A DNA stretch of 64,000 bases, taken from the NCBI GenBank assembly GCA_017354895.1, contig CP071494.1, positions 3,968,001 to 4,032,000 on the forward strand, given 5' to 3'. The position numbers and the translations under genes are program-made. The notes beneath the pieces were generated by a model. It had not been told where the DNA came from. It searched no databases and worked only from the letters and a program-made list of their open reading frames with translations. The DNA comes from Podospora comata. Its lineage: Eukaryota; Ascomycota; Sordariomycetes; Sordariales; Podosporaceae. How positions within the stretch are numbered: position 1 is the stretch's first letter; each line of letters begins with the position of its first letter. Below, one piece after another: positions 33,764 through 44,598 of this stretch.

Positions 33764-35284
33764 CTATGCAAGCCACCCTTCATCCTCCCGCTTGGGACCT
33801 CGCATCACCAGACCCTCATCCTCGTCGTCATCATCCTCATCTTCAGAGTCGTGCCTGTCTCCATTTTGGTGTTGGTGGTGGTGATACTCCCCATTTCTCG
33901 GAACCGACCCGTTTTGTTGTTGGTGGTGATTATGGTCCCCGTTTGCGTGTCCCTCTTCTGGCTGGTGATTACTGCCGCTCTTGACGCCATAATCGTTACC
34001 GTTGCCATTGTTCTCCGGCTCCGTCTCGCCTTCGTCCTCCTCTTCCAGCATCCACGTCAAGCCATTCGCGTGCTCCTCCAGAGGGAAAACCTCGCGCGCA
34101 TACTCCTCCAGCCCTCGTGGTCCTTCCCAGAGCTCCAGGGCAGTCTTGGGGCAGTCGTTCTCCAGCTCGAGGTCGCCAAAGTAAGGGGGCTGCTTCTTCG
34201 GGTCGTCACCTCCAAGGGTGAACAACGTCTCCAGAGCCTCCAGCTGGCAGCGATAACCCTCGGGAATCGGCACCGTGACCTCAATCGGACCCTGGACATA
34301 GCGCACCGGCCGACCGACCCCCTTCGCAAAGTGGCGGCACGCCTCCCTGGGAGTGAGCATCTCGTAGGCGAGAGCGATGCGCTTGCCGCCGCCCCATTTC
34401 TTCACACCGTCCTTGAAGATTTGAAGGACGGCTGGCCCCACGTCATGTTCTGCATCAAGCCAAGGAAGCTTGGCGTCGGGGTGAAAAGGGGCCTGCCAGA
34501 CAAAGGAGCCGTCTTTTTGCAGGGCGGTGCAAAACAGAGGGTACGGAAGAGATGTGAAGTTGTTGTTATATATACCCGTGTAAACAAACGTTGCTGGCAA
34601 CCCGATTTTCCTAACATATTCCTCGACCTGGTGCTTCGAAGACCAAAGTGGCAGTGATGGCCAGTCTGGGTTATAAGTGTTGTGATCCGGCATGGATGAA
34701 TAAACATAATGCTGAATGCCTGCCGCCTTTGCTGCGTCGGCGAGAGCCTCGCCGATGAGGTTCTCATCGCCATAAAATGTGGTGTTGATAAAGGCCAGCT
34801 GGGTACCCCGGAAGAGCTCCTTGATCAGGTTGTGATTGACGCCGATGCCGGAGATAGGACCATTCTTAGATACGTCAATCTGTGCAGGCTCGCCGGGTTT
34901 GCTCTTCTCCTTTGTGTACAGCTCTCCAAGGAGGACCGTCACGTTGGGGTTGGTAGCTACTTCGGTAGCGATCACGCCCTCGAGATTCCTCATCTGGGCT
35001 CGAACATGGTAGCCGACTGCTGTGGCAACCCGGATGAAGGAAGCAGCCTGTCTGCCGGCAGCATTGATAACGGCGATTGTCTTATCAGGACCGGTCAGAA
35101 ACCTTTTGGCCGGGCGGAAGGTCAAAGAATTATTCCTCGACATGAGGGGTGAGCCATCTGAGTAGGAGGACCTGGAGTGTTTGTGTCGTCTCTCGATTTC
35201 GGTTTGGGGGTGGGTGTTGATTCTGATTTCCCTGGGTGCCGGGGCCGGCCTGTAGGCAAGGTCTGAGTGTAGCTCGACCGTCAT
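33764..35284 (-). CDS. NMR1: NMR1/NmrA nitrogen metabolite repression regulator
   Basis: A single exon of 506 residues, close to the length of the Neurospora protein and longer than Aspergillus NmrA. NMR1 binds the GATA factor NIT2/AreA and represses nitrogen-catabolic genes when ammonium or glutamine is plentiful. It has a dinucleotide-binding Rossmann fold without enzyme activity. The fold starts near residue 69 (TIAVINAAGRQAASFIRVA), with the NmrA-type NAAGRQ turn in place of a classic GXXGXXG. Further family blocks are GDENLIGEALADAAKAAGIQHYVYSSMPDH and the substrate-domain YNNNFTSLPYPLF, cited here in shorter recognisable pieces. The last 80 residues are low-complexity and rich in Glu, Asn, His and Asp. 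The ATG at 35284 was chosen because the frame upstream has only a TTG start. Confidence 0.95.
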   Translation of the reverse strand: MTVELHSDLAYRPAPAPREIRINTHPQTEIERRHKHSRSSYSDGSPLMSRNNSLTFRPAKRFLTGPDKTIAVINAAGRQAASFIRVATAVGYHVRAQMRNLEGVIATEVATNPNVTVLLGELYTKEKSKPGEPAQIDVSKNGPISGIGVNHNLIKELFRGTQLAFINTTFYGDENLIGEALADAAKAAGIQHYVYSSMPDHNTYNPDWPSLPLWSSKHQVEEYVRKIGLPATFVYTGIYNNNFTSLPYPLFCTALQKDGSFVWQAPFHPDAKLPWLDAEHDVGPAVLQIFKDGVKKWGGGKRIALAYEMLTPREACRHFAKGVGRPVRYVQGPIEVTVPIPEGYRCQLEALETLFTLGGDDPKKQPPYFGDLELENDCPKTALELWEGPRGLEEYAREVFPLEEHANGLTWMLEEEDEGETEPENNGNGNDYGVKSGSNHQPEEGHANGDHNHHQQQNGSVPRNGEYHHHQHQNGDRHDSEDEDDDDEDEGLVMRGPKREDEGWLA

Positions 35285-38200
35285 GGTGAATCCTTTCTGT
35301 TGCGAAGATGATCTTGGGTGAAGATAGGGGTGGTGTATGTATGCGAACTTTTCGAGCAATCGGTTGGCTCCAGAAAAGAAAAGTCGGGTTTAACTGTTCA
35401 AGCTCCTCGATTTCTCTTTCTCTGAGTCTTGGAAGAAAGACGACGGCGGGTTGGGCGTCTCTGGCGCAGTGATTTCGGATGGAGTGCTATCGGTATCTCG
35501 CCAGTGATAAAGGACATCAGATTGACACAGCTAACTTTCACGGGCATGCGCCCCAAACGGCCCAGCAGCAGCGGTGTGGGCGGGAGGCGGCGCTTCAGGG
35601 AGGGTGCTTGAAAACGGTAAAGCTTCTGGTGCCTGGAAACAAGCAGGACTGTTGCGCAGACAGGAAAGGGTGGTTTTGTTGTGATTTTCTCTCTCTCTCT
35701 CTCTCTCTCTCTGACTGCAGAGAGACAACAGCTTGTGAACCCTGACGGATAGGATAGCTTTAGTGCCGCGTCGCACACGAGGAACAGGTTGAGCTCGGCG
35801 TCGATGGCGTATTATTCTGGGCAGTGGTTATCTGTTAGTGGGGTTCTTCCCGATTGCGGGGCAAGCAGGGGCACTGATAAAAGATACAAGAAGAGACAGG
35901 CAAGGCAGGGCAAGGCAGGGCAGGGCAGCAGGACAACAGACCACAAGCAGGATGGAGGGCGGGAAGGCGAAGACGGAGGGTGTCACCCGAGAGGTAGATC
36001 AGAGAGAGAGAGAGAGGTATGGATGAGTCTCTGCTTATGCTTTTTTTTTTCTTATCCAGGGCTTGGAGATAGGATGACTCGGGAGATAACACAGATCACA
36101 AAGCTCTGTCCACCCTCTCCAGCGTTGCTCTGGGACTGACCACATGACGAGCTTCGTGATGAGAAGACGACGGGCGGCATGTCCCATGCGGGCATCGTTG
36201 GACATTGTCGCCGCCGTTTCAATGACAGGGAGCTCCTTGCGCAATCGCGGCAGGCCAACAAAGGGAAGCAAATCGAAAGCTCGCAACCCAGCTCTGGCCG
36301 TGCTTGCGGGACCCGATCTCCCCACTCTCCAGAGTCTTGTTTTCAGTGCTAAAGACATCGTTCCATGCGGGATATGGGGCGAGACAACTTGTCGACACCC
36401 ACCGTATCCACAGCAAAGAGCTCAGCAGGACGGCCAGAGAAAAAAAAAAAAAAAAAAGCTGCCATGGACGCGGTGAGTCCCGGCCAATCGGGTACACCTC
36501 GTCCACCTAGTCCAGCGCACGCTTCGTCGTCTGCTTCGCTCAATGGCCCGATATTGATATTGCCTACCTCTCTGGAGGAGCAGCAAGCGCGGGTTGAGCT
36601 GGGGCCTGGTGGGCAAGCAGACTGATCGAGATTTGATGATGTTGCAGACTGTTTGTCACAGATTCCAGGGTTTGGTCCGGCAGCCCACGCAGGCTATGTG
36701 GATGACGATGATGGCCATGCCATGATCCGGGGCAAGTGAGAAAATGGCCATAGTGTAGGGATGGATGTGAGCAACCTGGATCCGGTACGGAGCAGAGAGA
36801 TAACGCATCAGGGCACGAGGCACAGGGTTGCATGTAAGCCAATATCAGCCGGACCGGTCTGTTAGCGCAGTACCTTTTCTATGTCTCTGCTGTCCAGCGG
36901 CGGGAGAGGCTGTCGTACAGAATCGTAATGGCTGATAGTAAATCTCATCCTCTTTCCAATGGCATTGCCCGGTGGAATTCGAGGCAAGCACAAGCTGCCT
37001 CGCTGTCTCAAAGAGGCAGCCGCATTCGGCATTTGCTGATTGATATCCGTGCAATCTCACTCAGTGCTGCCAGCTGGAGATAACGGCCTGGCTGGGCAGA
37101 GCACCACTGGGCTGACTCCATTTTCCACACCTTGGAAAACTTTTTTTTTCTTTCGTCAAAGCCTCACTCCATCGATTCGACGGCCGTCTGGGCATCCGCC
37201 GGCCTGGCAGGCTCCAGTTTCCGCTGCAGCTAGAGGTTACTGTTACCTGATGACCTTCCTATTCAGACCCCAAAAAGGCATTTCCTTAGCAATACATCTT
37301 GGCGCTCCCGGCGGTCGGCGCGCCTGCGAAAGTGCGAACGATAGAGATAGAGAGGCTGGAAATCCCGACATCATCAACGAAGGGAAAAGCCCGTGCCGCA
37401 CGAGCAATCATCCGAACTGCTGGTTGGACACATTGGACCTCTCTCTCATCCACTTCGATTCATCCAATATCTAGCAGCCCCCCCCCCCAAGAGTCTACCA
37501 TTCCATTGGCGTCCGCTTGTTCCACGAAATGCTGGCTCTTGTCTCTCGGTGTCGGGTTGGTTCGATATCCATCCTCCCCATGGAGCAGCTGGGGGTGTGA
37601 TCCAAAACCGTGCGGTGTGATGGGTTGGAATGGTGGTGTTGTTTTGTGAGCATGTTCGGTTCGTTGAACGTCAAAAAAGGCTCGAATCCGGGCGCGGCCT
37701 TCCTTTTCAATTACGTACAATATGCGCCGCTAAGGCCGGTCTAGGGCAAGCAACAAGCACAGCACCATCCAGTGCACCTGCCTCCAGGTATATACAGTTG
37801 GGTTTGTGTGCCACAGGGCCGCTGGCAAGGTCTGATATCTCCGCGGAAAATCAGATGGTTGTTGCAATTGCAATTCACTTTTACCAAACAGGTGTTACAC
37901 CAACCACTCACACACCACTTACATCATCGCAGGGGTCCGTGGTTCGGCTGACCTCTTCCAGAAACTGGGACACGGTCCGACGACTGGCGTCTTTTGGCCC
38001 CTTGTGGGAGCGAGCCCTGCCGAGCCTGGGCAGTGATGAGACTGGAAGCTGTCAACCCTCTTTTTTTCCCCGCAAGGAGGGGCACTGAAATCGCGGGGAA
38101 GACCAGAAAACCTCTGCGGATAGCGTCCCTGGAAGTGCCTGGGCATCGAAGGGGCCATCACCGGGCCAAGGACTTCCGGAAGCTGGCGGTGAGCTCCGCA

Positions 38201-38367
38201 TTCGGCACATTCCCAAGGCACGCACAGCAACATGGCTCCACAACGCTTTGTGGGTGTCGAACTCTCTGGTCCAGAGTCCAGACTCGATAAAGTACTACAA
38301 CACACGCTGTGTCACGCGAGCCGCATGGCTCTGAGGACGGTTGATGAGTTGAGTCAAGACATTCTGA
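35285..38367. promoter_or_regulatory. 3.1-kb region upstream of NMR1
   Basis: It lies between the NMR1 start and the stop of the Zn2Cys6 gene, both on the minus strand. It contains a CT run (35690-35712), GGCAA/GGGCA short repeats (35897-35928), a GA run (36001-36016) and an 18-A run (about 36430-36447). GATAA cores, the type of site bound by GATA factors, occur for example at 35506, 35876 and 36085, but their number is not beyond chance. No coding frame was accepted. Confidence 0.5.
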
Positions 38368-38654
38368 TCAACATTCATACCCTTCCTCCTGCTCTCTCCA
38401 GTCAAACGGGCTGCCGTGAAAGCCCATGGTGGTCATCAACTGAACATCGTCCAACAAGGGACCCTCTGGTATCCAGTCCTCCACCGTCTGCTGATGCACG
38501 TTATTTTCACCACGGATGGCGCTATCAAATGTGTCCTAGCACAAAGTATGGATTCGTCAGTTGTCGTGGATCACTGACTCGGAAAAACGGCCAGACTCTG
38601 GGGAGCTGAGTAGTGAAGAGGGATTGGGAAGAGAGAACGAAAAAAAAAAGAAAG

Positions 38655-38686
<32 letters not shown>

Positions 38687-41600
38687 TGTGTGTGTGTGTG
38701 TTTGTTGTTATTGCACATACCCAGCCCATTTGGTCCATCCCCATACTGCCCAGGTCGAGCCATCGAGTATCGATTGATGATGCGGGCATGAGATCTTGCC
38801 GCGTCAGGGGCTGCTGCACATCCTCCATCATGTGGTGCTGCTGCTCCTCTGGACCAAGCTCGGAATCCCAGTGTTCATCTACGTTGCGCGCACGTGGTCG
38901 AAAACGTGTCAGTCGCTCACTCTTCTGGCTGGGAATGTGTGTAAAATGGTGATTGGAAGGACGGATATATAACATACCGGTCACAGAGAGGCTGCCGACG
39001 GACAAGGGCTCATGGCTTTGCGATGTGTTGAGCCAAGAGTCCTCGTCTCGCATGTACGCCTGATGTTCCGGGTGGTGGTCAGGTGCGAGCTGTTTGCCTT
39101 TGTTCTGCTGCTTCTTCAGTTCAATCTTCTTCAGCATCGTGGCGAGCATGTCAGTCGCCTTCCGGAAGACACCGTCAGCTTCCGAGATGGTTTCCCATAT
39201 CTGATGGGACCTCTCCAACATCTTTTGGAGTTGCTCCTCGTTCGAGAAGGTTGACAAGGCCGGGTCTAGACTTGGCCAGCAGCTGCTCTCCTGGTGGTCG
39301 TGTCTCCCAGACTCTGGCTCGTGCTGAAGGACGAGGTAGACGATCATGGCGGCGAGGAGAAAGTCGTGGATGGCCAGCGCGCTGATGTACCAGCCTGTTG
39401 CCCTCAGTGCGCCGCCGGGCAGCGTGGCCAGGTGCATGAGGTTTTGGTGGTCCAGGAGGCTGATGGCGGCTTCGAGGCAGATTCTCCGGGAATAAGCATG
39501 CTCGGGCTTGGGGACGGGCTCGATGAGGTATCGACGGTGCAGCACGCAACGGCTCTTGTTGTACAGGGATATCAAACCGAACTTCTGGTTGACCAGAACC
39601 GGGGAGATGGGCTCGCCATCATAATCCTGTGGTGGCACGATTCTCTTCATGAAAGGGGGCACCTGGCTCCATATTTCGTCGAGTCGCATGTCGAGCTCCT
39701 GGACCTCGGCGTAGGTGGGTCGGGTGAAGGAGTTGGCTTGGCGGGCGACGAGACCGAAGACTTGACAGATGGAGGATTTCCAGATCGGGTATGTCAGCAT
39801 GGTGTACTCGGTGTCGGGCCGGGCGGGGGGTAGCTGATGGCAGTCTTTGTCCAGGTCGTCATCGAAGAGGTTTCTGGGTAGGGCTGTGTCGCTCGCGATG
39901 CTGTATACCATGCTTGGGAGGCCCATGTGGAAAGAGACGAGGTGGTCGAATTGGCAGGCTACATGCCATAGCCTTCGCCTCATTTCTCCATCAAAAGGGG
40001 GGATGTTGGGGAGCTTGTCGGGGTCGCGGTGGAGGCCCATTCTCAGCATGAGTCTGATGCAGACTGATATCAACAGGTAACAGGTCATCTGGGAGGTTCG
40101 GTTGATGAGGAATTCAGACTCGATGTACAAGAGAAAAGGTTGTATCGTTGACGGTCCGGGAGACGAGAACTTGCCTGCCACCAGGGCCCAAAGGGCGGCG
40201 GCACGATAACCTCGGAATCGCTCCATCGGGGGAACGTCCGAGTCGCCCGCCAGTTCCCGGGGGGCGGTGAACATGGAGAACGATGTTCCCTGTGCAATGA
40301 TTACGAACAACAACGCCAGCCATTGCAGAGACGCCTTGTTCGGATCTTGCCAAAACACAGCACAATCTTTGGCAAAGGTCGGCTGGTGGACGCAGTGGTG
40401 GGTCGGGCTGGCGGCATCGAAATAACGCCGTGTCAGCCTTTCCACCACCGGTTGAGGGGGGAGCATATCGACGAGATCCTGCTTGCAGGTCGGGACGGTG
40501 TGAGACAACAGCAGCAAGCCAGGTGAGTGCGCGTCGTCGGGAGAGCCGAACCCTGCCGCCGCGTCAGGGTCGAGGCCTGCTTCCCCGGTGTCTGCCTCCC
40601 CATCATCGTCGTCGTCGAAGTAACTCTTCAGGTCCTCGATCTATTTTATCACCCCTTTTATCAGCAACCCACCCACACCTCTCTCCTGGTCAAACCGTAG
40701 GAGAACACTCACATCCTCGAGCATAGCCATGAAATGCGTCGCCCCTACATACGTAGCACTCCCCTTGCCGCTCTTCCCCAGCACGACCTGCCCAACAGGG
40801 ACCGCGGCTGCTCTTTCATCTGGGCTTTCCTCGTTTTCATCGTCGTGCTCGTCGGTTTGATACTGGCCAGTGGCTGAAGAAGAGGATATAAGCGCCGGAA
40901 TGGGACCACGGATGTTGGGGTTGTTGGTGTGCATCATGCCCCTGACCATGGTCTCTAGCCTTTTCAGGCGGGCAGCCATGGACCGCTCGGGGCGGGCTTT
41001 TTCTGGTTTTGGGGCGTAGATGCAGAGGTCTTCGCGGGCTTTTTTGAGGCAGTTTTTGCAGGGCTGTTGGCGGTCGCCTGGATGATTGATGTCAGTTTGG
41101 GTTGACAACTGCAGCAGGGACAATGGGTGCAATCGATCGAGGCGGGCAGGTAAGGGAAAAGGGAGCAGTAGAGTAACGCCAGTGGCCATGCTTTGATCGT
41201 CTGACATGGGAAGGTTGCTGTTCGGGCTGTGGGGAAAGAAAGTTTGAAGTAGAGAGGTCAACAAGTAACGTTGAAATCGTGACGTCTGATTTAGGGTAAG
41301 TGTCTTGAGAGAGGTAGGCAGGTGTGATGTAATACAGTAAATGTTGTGAAATATAGAACTTGTGTGGCTAGATACCCTATCAAGGGTTGGAGATCAAGCC
41401 ATGATGAAGATATATCTCACAGTAGAAAGCGAAAAGAACTAGATACAATAAAAGAAATGAATGAATGAGTGAACAATACATACATTTTTGCTTACTGGTT
41501 CTACAAGGACCACAAGATAGCAGGACCCTAGTCCGTTTCTGAGCTTGAGTGGGCGGAAGCTGATAGCTCCTGTTGATAGGTAGTTGCGGCCGACTAGAAG

Positions 41601-41733
41601 CTGCGGCTCCCTTAGGTAATAGATGATGAAGGTTTCTCGGGGGGTTCGTTGGCTTCGGGTTGAAATGAATGTTGCTGCTACCGCTGCCGGTGTTGTACCC
41701 GCGCTGGGGAGCTTGTGGGGGTCGGGAGGACAT
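38368..41733 (-). CDS. Zn2Cys6 binuclear-cluster transcription factor
   Basis: Five exons (41733-41484, 41077-40713, 40640-38978, 38878-38721, 38535-38368) encode 867 residues. The zinc cluster is C74-X2-C77-X6-C84-X5-C90-X2-C93-X8-C102, with the C84 codon split by intron 1. A short coiled segment (MAARLKRLETMVRGM) follows for dimerisation. An acidic patch (SYFDDDDDGE) precedes the fungal-specific transcription factor domain (about residues 240-520), seen in RLMLRMGLHRDP and GEMRRRLWHVACQFDH. No named regulator is recognised, so the target genes are unknown. Intron 1 is 406 bp, intron 2 72 bp, intron 3 99 bp (stop-free) and intron 4 185 bp with a compound microsatellite. The final exon reads DTFDSAIRGENN to FDWREQEEGYEC and keeps phase. 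The start at 41733 is the first ATG in the frame. Confidence 0.85.
38659..38701. repeat. Compound (GA)n(TG)n microsatellite in an intron
   Basis: About 14 GA units directly followed by about 7 TG units. They lie within intron 4 of the Zn2Cys6 gene; on the coding strand this reads (CA)n(CT)n followed by T-rich sequence. Confidence 0.9.
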
Positions 41734-42741
41734 GATGCCTCCTTGAGGTGTGGTGATCCAACCTGTCGGTAACGGTTTTGATCTTGTGTCCGTTTCTGGA
41801 GTCGGGCTGTATAGACGAGGCACTTGAGAATTCAATATCTGGCGACTCGGATCGGGTTTATCGTTGTTGTAGGTTGTATATAAGCGAGGCTCGGAGATAA
41901 GGGGTTTGGCCGTGGTGCTTTATTCCGGTTTGTCTTGGGTTGATCTTTGCTCTTGATCTTGGGAAGCTCGGTAGGTGAGAGTTGGAGAAGGGATTACTCA
42001 GCGGTATGCGCCCAAGGAGAGTTTAGCAGTGGGATTGATGTGATGTGGTGGCTGGAATACTGTTCTTAGCATAAGATTCAGGTTGTCGATTTGGAATAGT
42101 CGTAGTTGACTGAATATGATGCTGCAATCACGACTATGATCTTGATGTGCAAAGCTCTTTTTCTGTCGGTAGGAACTTAGTCTCCCTGCCGACAGCACTG
42201 GTATTCCCCTCTTCTCGGCAAGGGCCTTTGTCGAGCGCCTACTGTGTGGTAGAATCGCATTTACAGCCAACATGCATTGGACCTACCCAATCATCGAGCA
42301 CTATGGCCGAGGGTTGGCAATGTTTGGAAGGGGACATATCAATCATATCGTGAGGGGAAAAAAAAACCATATGTATTTGGGAATTTGCCTCGCTTTCTTC
42401 AGCCCCATTCCAATAATTACCATGCTGCCCATATGCATTTCCCTTTTTCCTGGCCCCAAACTCCAATAAAACAGAAGATATCAAGTTGGAAGAGGTCTGG
42501 GTATCCCTTGTAGCCATCCACTGCCCTCCAGCCATGCCCTTGATTTTCACAATATCCCTCGGCTGCCTTGGTATTGCTGAGCAGCCTTGGCTTGTGCCAT
42601 AAAAGCGCCACTAGGCCCAGCCGCTGGTTCAGAGGTATCGCTGTTGAACAGATAGCAGACACATATTCCTCAACCATGCGCCACGGCTTGGCCGACGCCT
42701 TATCTCGTAGTATGTGATAGACCCATTTAGAATCCTCCCGC
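41734..42741. promoter_or_regulatory. Region between FCF1 stop and Zn2Cys6 gene start
   Basis: About 1 kb upstream of the Zn2Cys6 gene. Small frames here carry no known motif. Nothing specific was recognised beyond ordinary promoter-like sequence. Confidence 0.45.
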
Positions 42742-43556
42742 TCAGGTAGCCGGAGCACCAGGGAGTCTCTCGATGGCATATTTGCCCTTTTGGACGCCCA
42801 GAATGGGCACACCTGGGATCTTGCGGAGTCTTCGCTTGAGATCACGATCGTTGGCTGCTCTCTGTCAGTAAAAGCTCAACGAGAAAAAGAAAAAAAGGGG
42901 GTTACCTACTGGCAACGATGTAGATACGGTTCTTCTGGACGCGGTCGACGATGCACTAGGCAGAGTTAATTAAATCAAGACACCGAAGAGAAGACGAATA
43001 TTGGGAATTCTTACATCATCTGCATAGGTTCCCTTGTGGTCGCAGGTGAGTTTCGTCCACCTCTCGTCACGAGCAATCATCAAGGCCATGCGGTACTTGG
43101 GGCCCAGCTTCTCGAGTTCCGCCATGACGCAGTCTGTGATGATGATATTGACCGAGGCATACAGGGCGTCCATGGCAGATTCTAGAAGTGGCAGCTTCGC
43201 CTGAATGGATCTGCTCAGGAAATTGGTATCGACAATGATCTGGTATGGTGGAACAAGCGAGGTGTTGAACTCGAAGAACATGGACGATGGTGCTTGCTGC
43301 GTGATGGTTAGTTTTGTCCTGTTCAGTTTGTGAAGATTATGAGAGGAGAAGACATACAGGGACCTCGCGAACTAGTTCCTTCTCCTTCTTCTTGATTTCC
43401 AACTTCTTCTTCTCGGCCTCTGTTTTCCTCCTGTCATCGTTCTTGCCGATGACCCGCTTCATGCGGAACTCGCGAACTTTCTTTGCGACTGTTGTTATGT
43501 GGTTAGTGTCTGATGAGATGTGAAGGATGAGTGGCGGACAGAAACTTACCACCCAT
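42742..43556 (-). CDS. FCF1: rRNA-processing PIN nuclease Fcf1/Utp24
   Basis: Five exons (43556-43550, 43488-43358, 43296-43015, 42955-42910, 42854-42742) encode 192 residues, the normal family size. Fcf1/Utp24 is a PIN-domain endonuclease of the small-subunit processome that acts on pre-18S rRNA in the nucleolus. The basic head VAKKVREFRMKRVIGKNDDR is followed by the PIN domain. Its acidic residues are in IIVDTNFLS, ITDCVMAELE, GTYADDCIVDRV and VATNDRDLKRRL. The end reads KGKYAIERLPGAPAT. The first coding exon is only 7 nt (ATG GGT G). All four introns are 55-61 bp with good branch sites, and every junction keeps phase. It diverges from the CSI2-like gene across about 1 kb. Confidence 0.95.
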
Positions 43557-44598
43557 ATTGACGGTAAAGTCGCTGAATAATACTGGTATTGGCTGTGAGA
43601 TGTTTCAAATCACTCGATGAGTCTGAACTATCGGGTTGTTGGTTTGATGGTGACGGCTTCGTTTCATGTAAGTGAATGAGTTTGCTGATCTTGAATTTTT
43701 TGAGAGGCCTGGCACGGACCAAGTTCGTCCCAGTCCCAATTGCAGCATGGTGGCGTGGCCCCGGCGCGTTGCACAGCGGGCGCTGCGGCAATCCCAGACA
43801 GCTGGCAACCGACTGCCCAACTCGAGCCCAGGCTGTCTTTAATTAAGGTTTGGCGGCGTCCAGGAACAGGAGGAGCGTCCTGAAATCATCTTGGCCCTGA
43901 AATGCAAGAACTGCAGGGCGCTCGCGATGCAGTAGTTAGGTGCGTCTGCACTCAATATGCAGGTATCCGTCTGCTTTCCACCATGAGACGGTTTGTGAAG
44001 GACAGTATCTTTCTGCAAATATCATAGAAATAATAGCCTGATGGGCTGAGACGCCGCAGCGTTGAGATTTGCTGGATCAGCATGCCTGCGTTTGCCAAGA
44101 CCAAGAGTGGTCCGGGGGAGACGAACGGGGAACATGGGAGGGGCTGACGGTTTTTACGGGGGGCCACCAACACGAAGAATGGTCTCCTTTTTCCCTACTG
44201 CTGGGCCTCCCTTTGCCTCTCCATCTCTCTGTGCTATTACCTAGCCCTCGCTCGTGTCGCTACACTACACTACATACATCAATTTACATTCTTGCCGTCG
44301 GCCGTTGACACGCGCGTCGCATCCCCTCGTTACCCATTTGTTTTGAGATAATTTTCCGCCGTGTGTCTCTCGGCCTGCCTGGAACTTGCTTTCCGTCACC
44401 ACTGAGACCTGGGCAACGCAGACTCAGCCCCGTCCCTCCACAACCACCCACTCGGAGTCGATCCCTTCGTTGGTGGCTGCAGGCCTTGTCCGACAATAAA
44501 GTCCTCTTCTCCAGGTTGAACCCCGCCAGATACTCATTGCGACCTTGAATACTGGAACAGTTATCGTTCACGAGGGCCTCGACGACACATTTGCCGCA
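43557..44598. promoter_or_regulatory. Bidirectional FCF1 / CSI2-like promoter region
   Basis: About 1 kb between divergent starts. C/T-rich stretches and a CTACACTACACTACATACAT run near 44260-44280 suit the transcription start zone of the CSI2-like gene. No TATA element was identified with confidence. Confidence 0.5.

Noticed and set aside
35285-35359. N-terminal extension of NMR1 by 25 residues
   Set aside because: The extended frame begins at TTG, not ATG; the conserved protein starts at 35284.
37679-37689. GGCTCGAATCC, resembling a tRNA B-box
   Set aside because: No T-stem, acceptor stem or A-box could be drawn around it on either strand.
44545-44598. N-terminal extension of the CSI2-like protein
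   Set aside because: It depends on a TTG start and would bury the signal peptide that begins at 44599.
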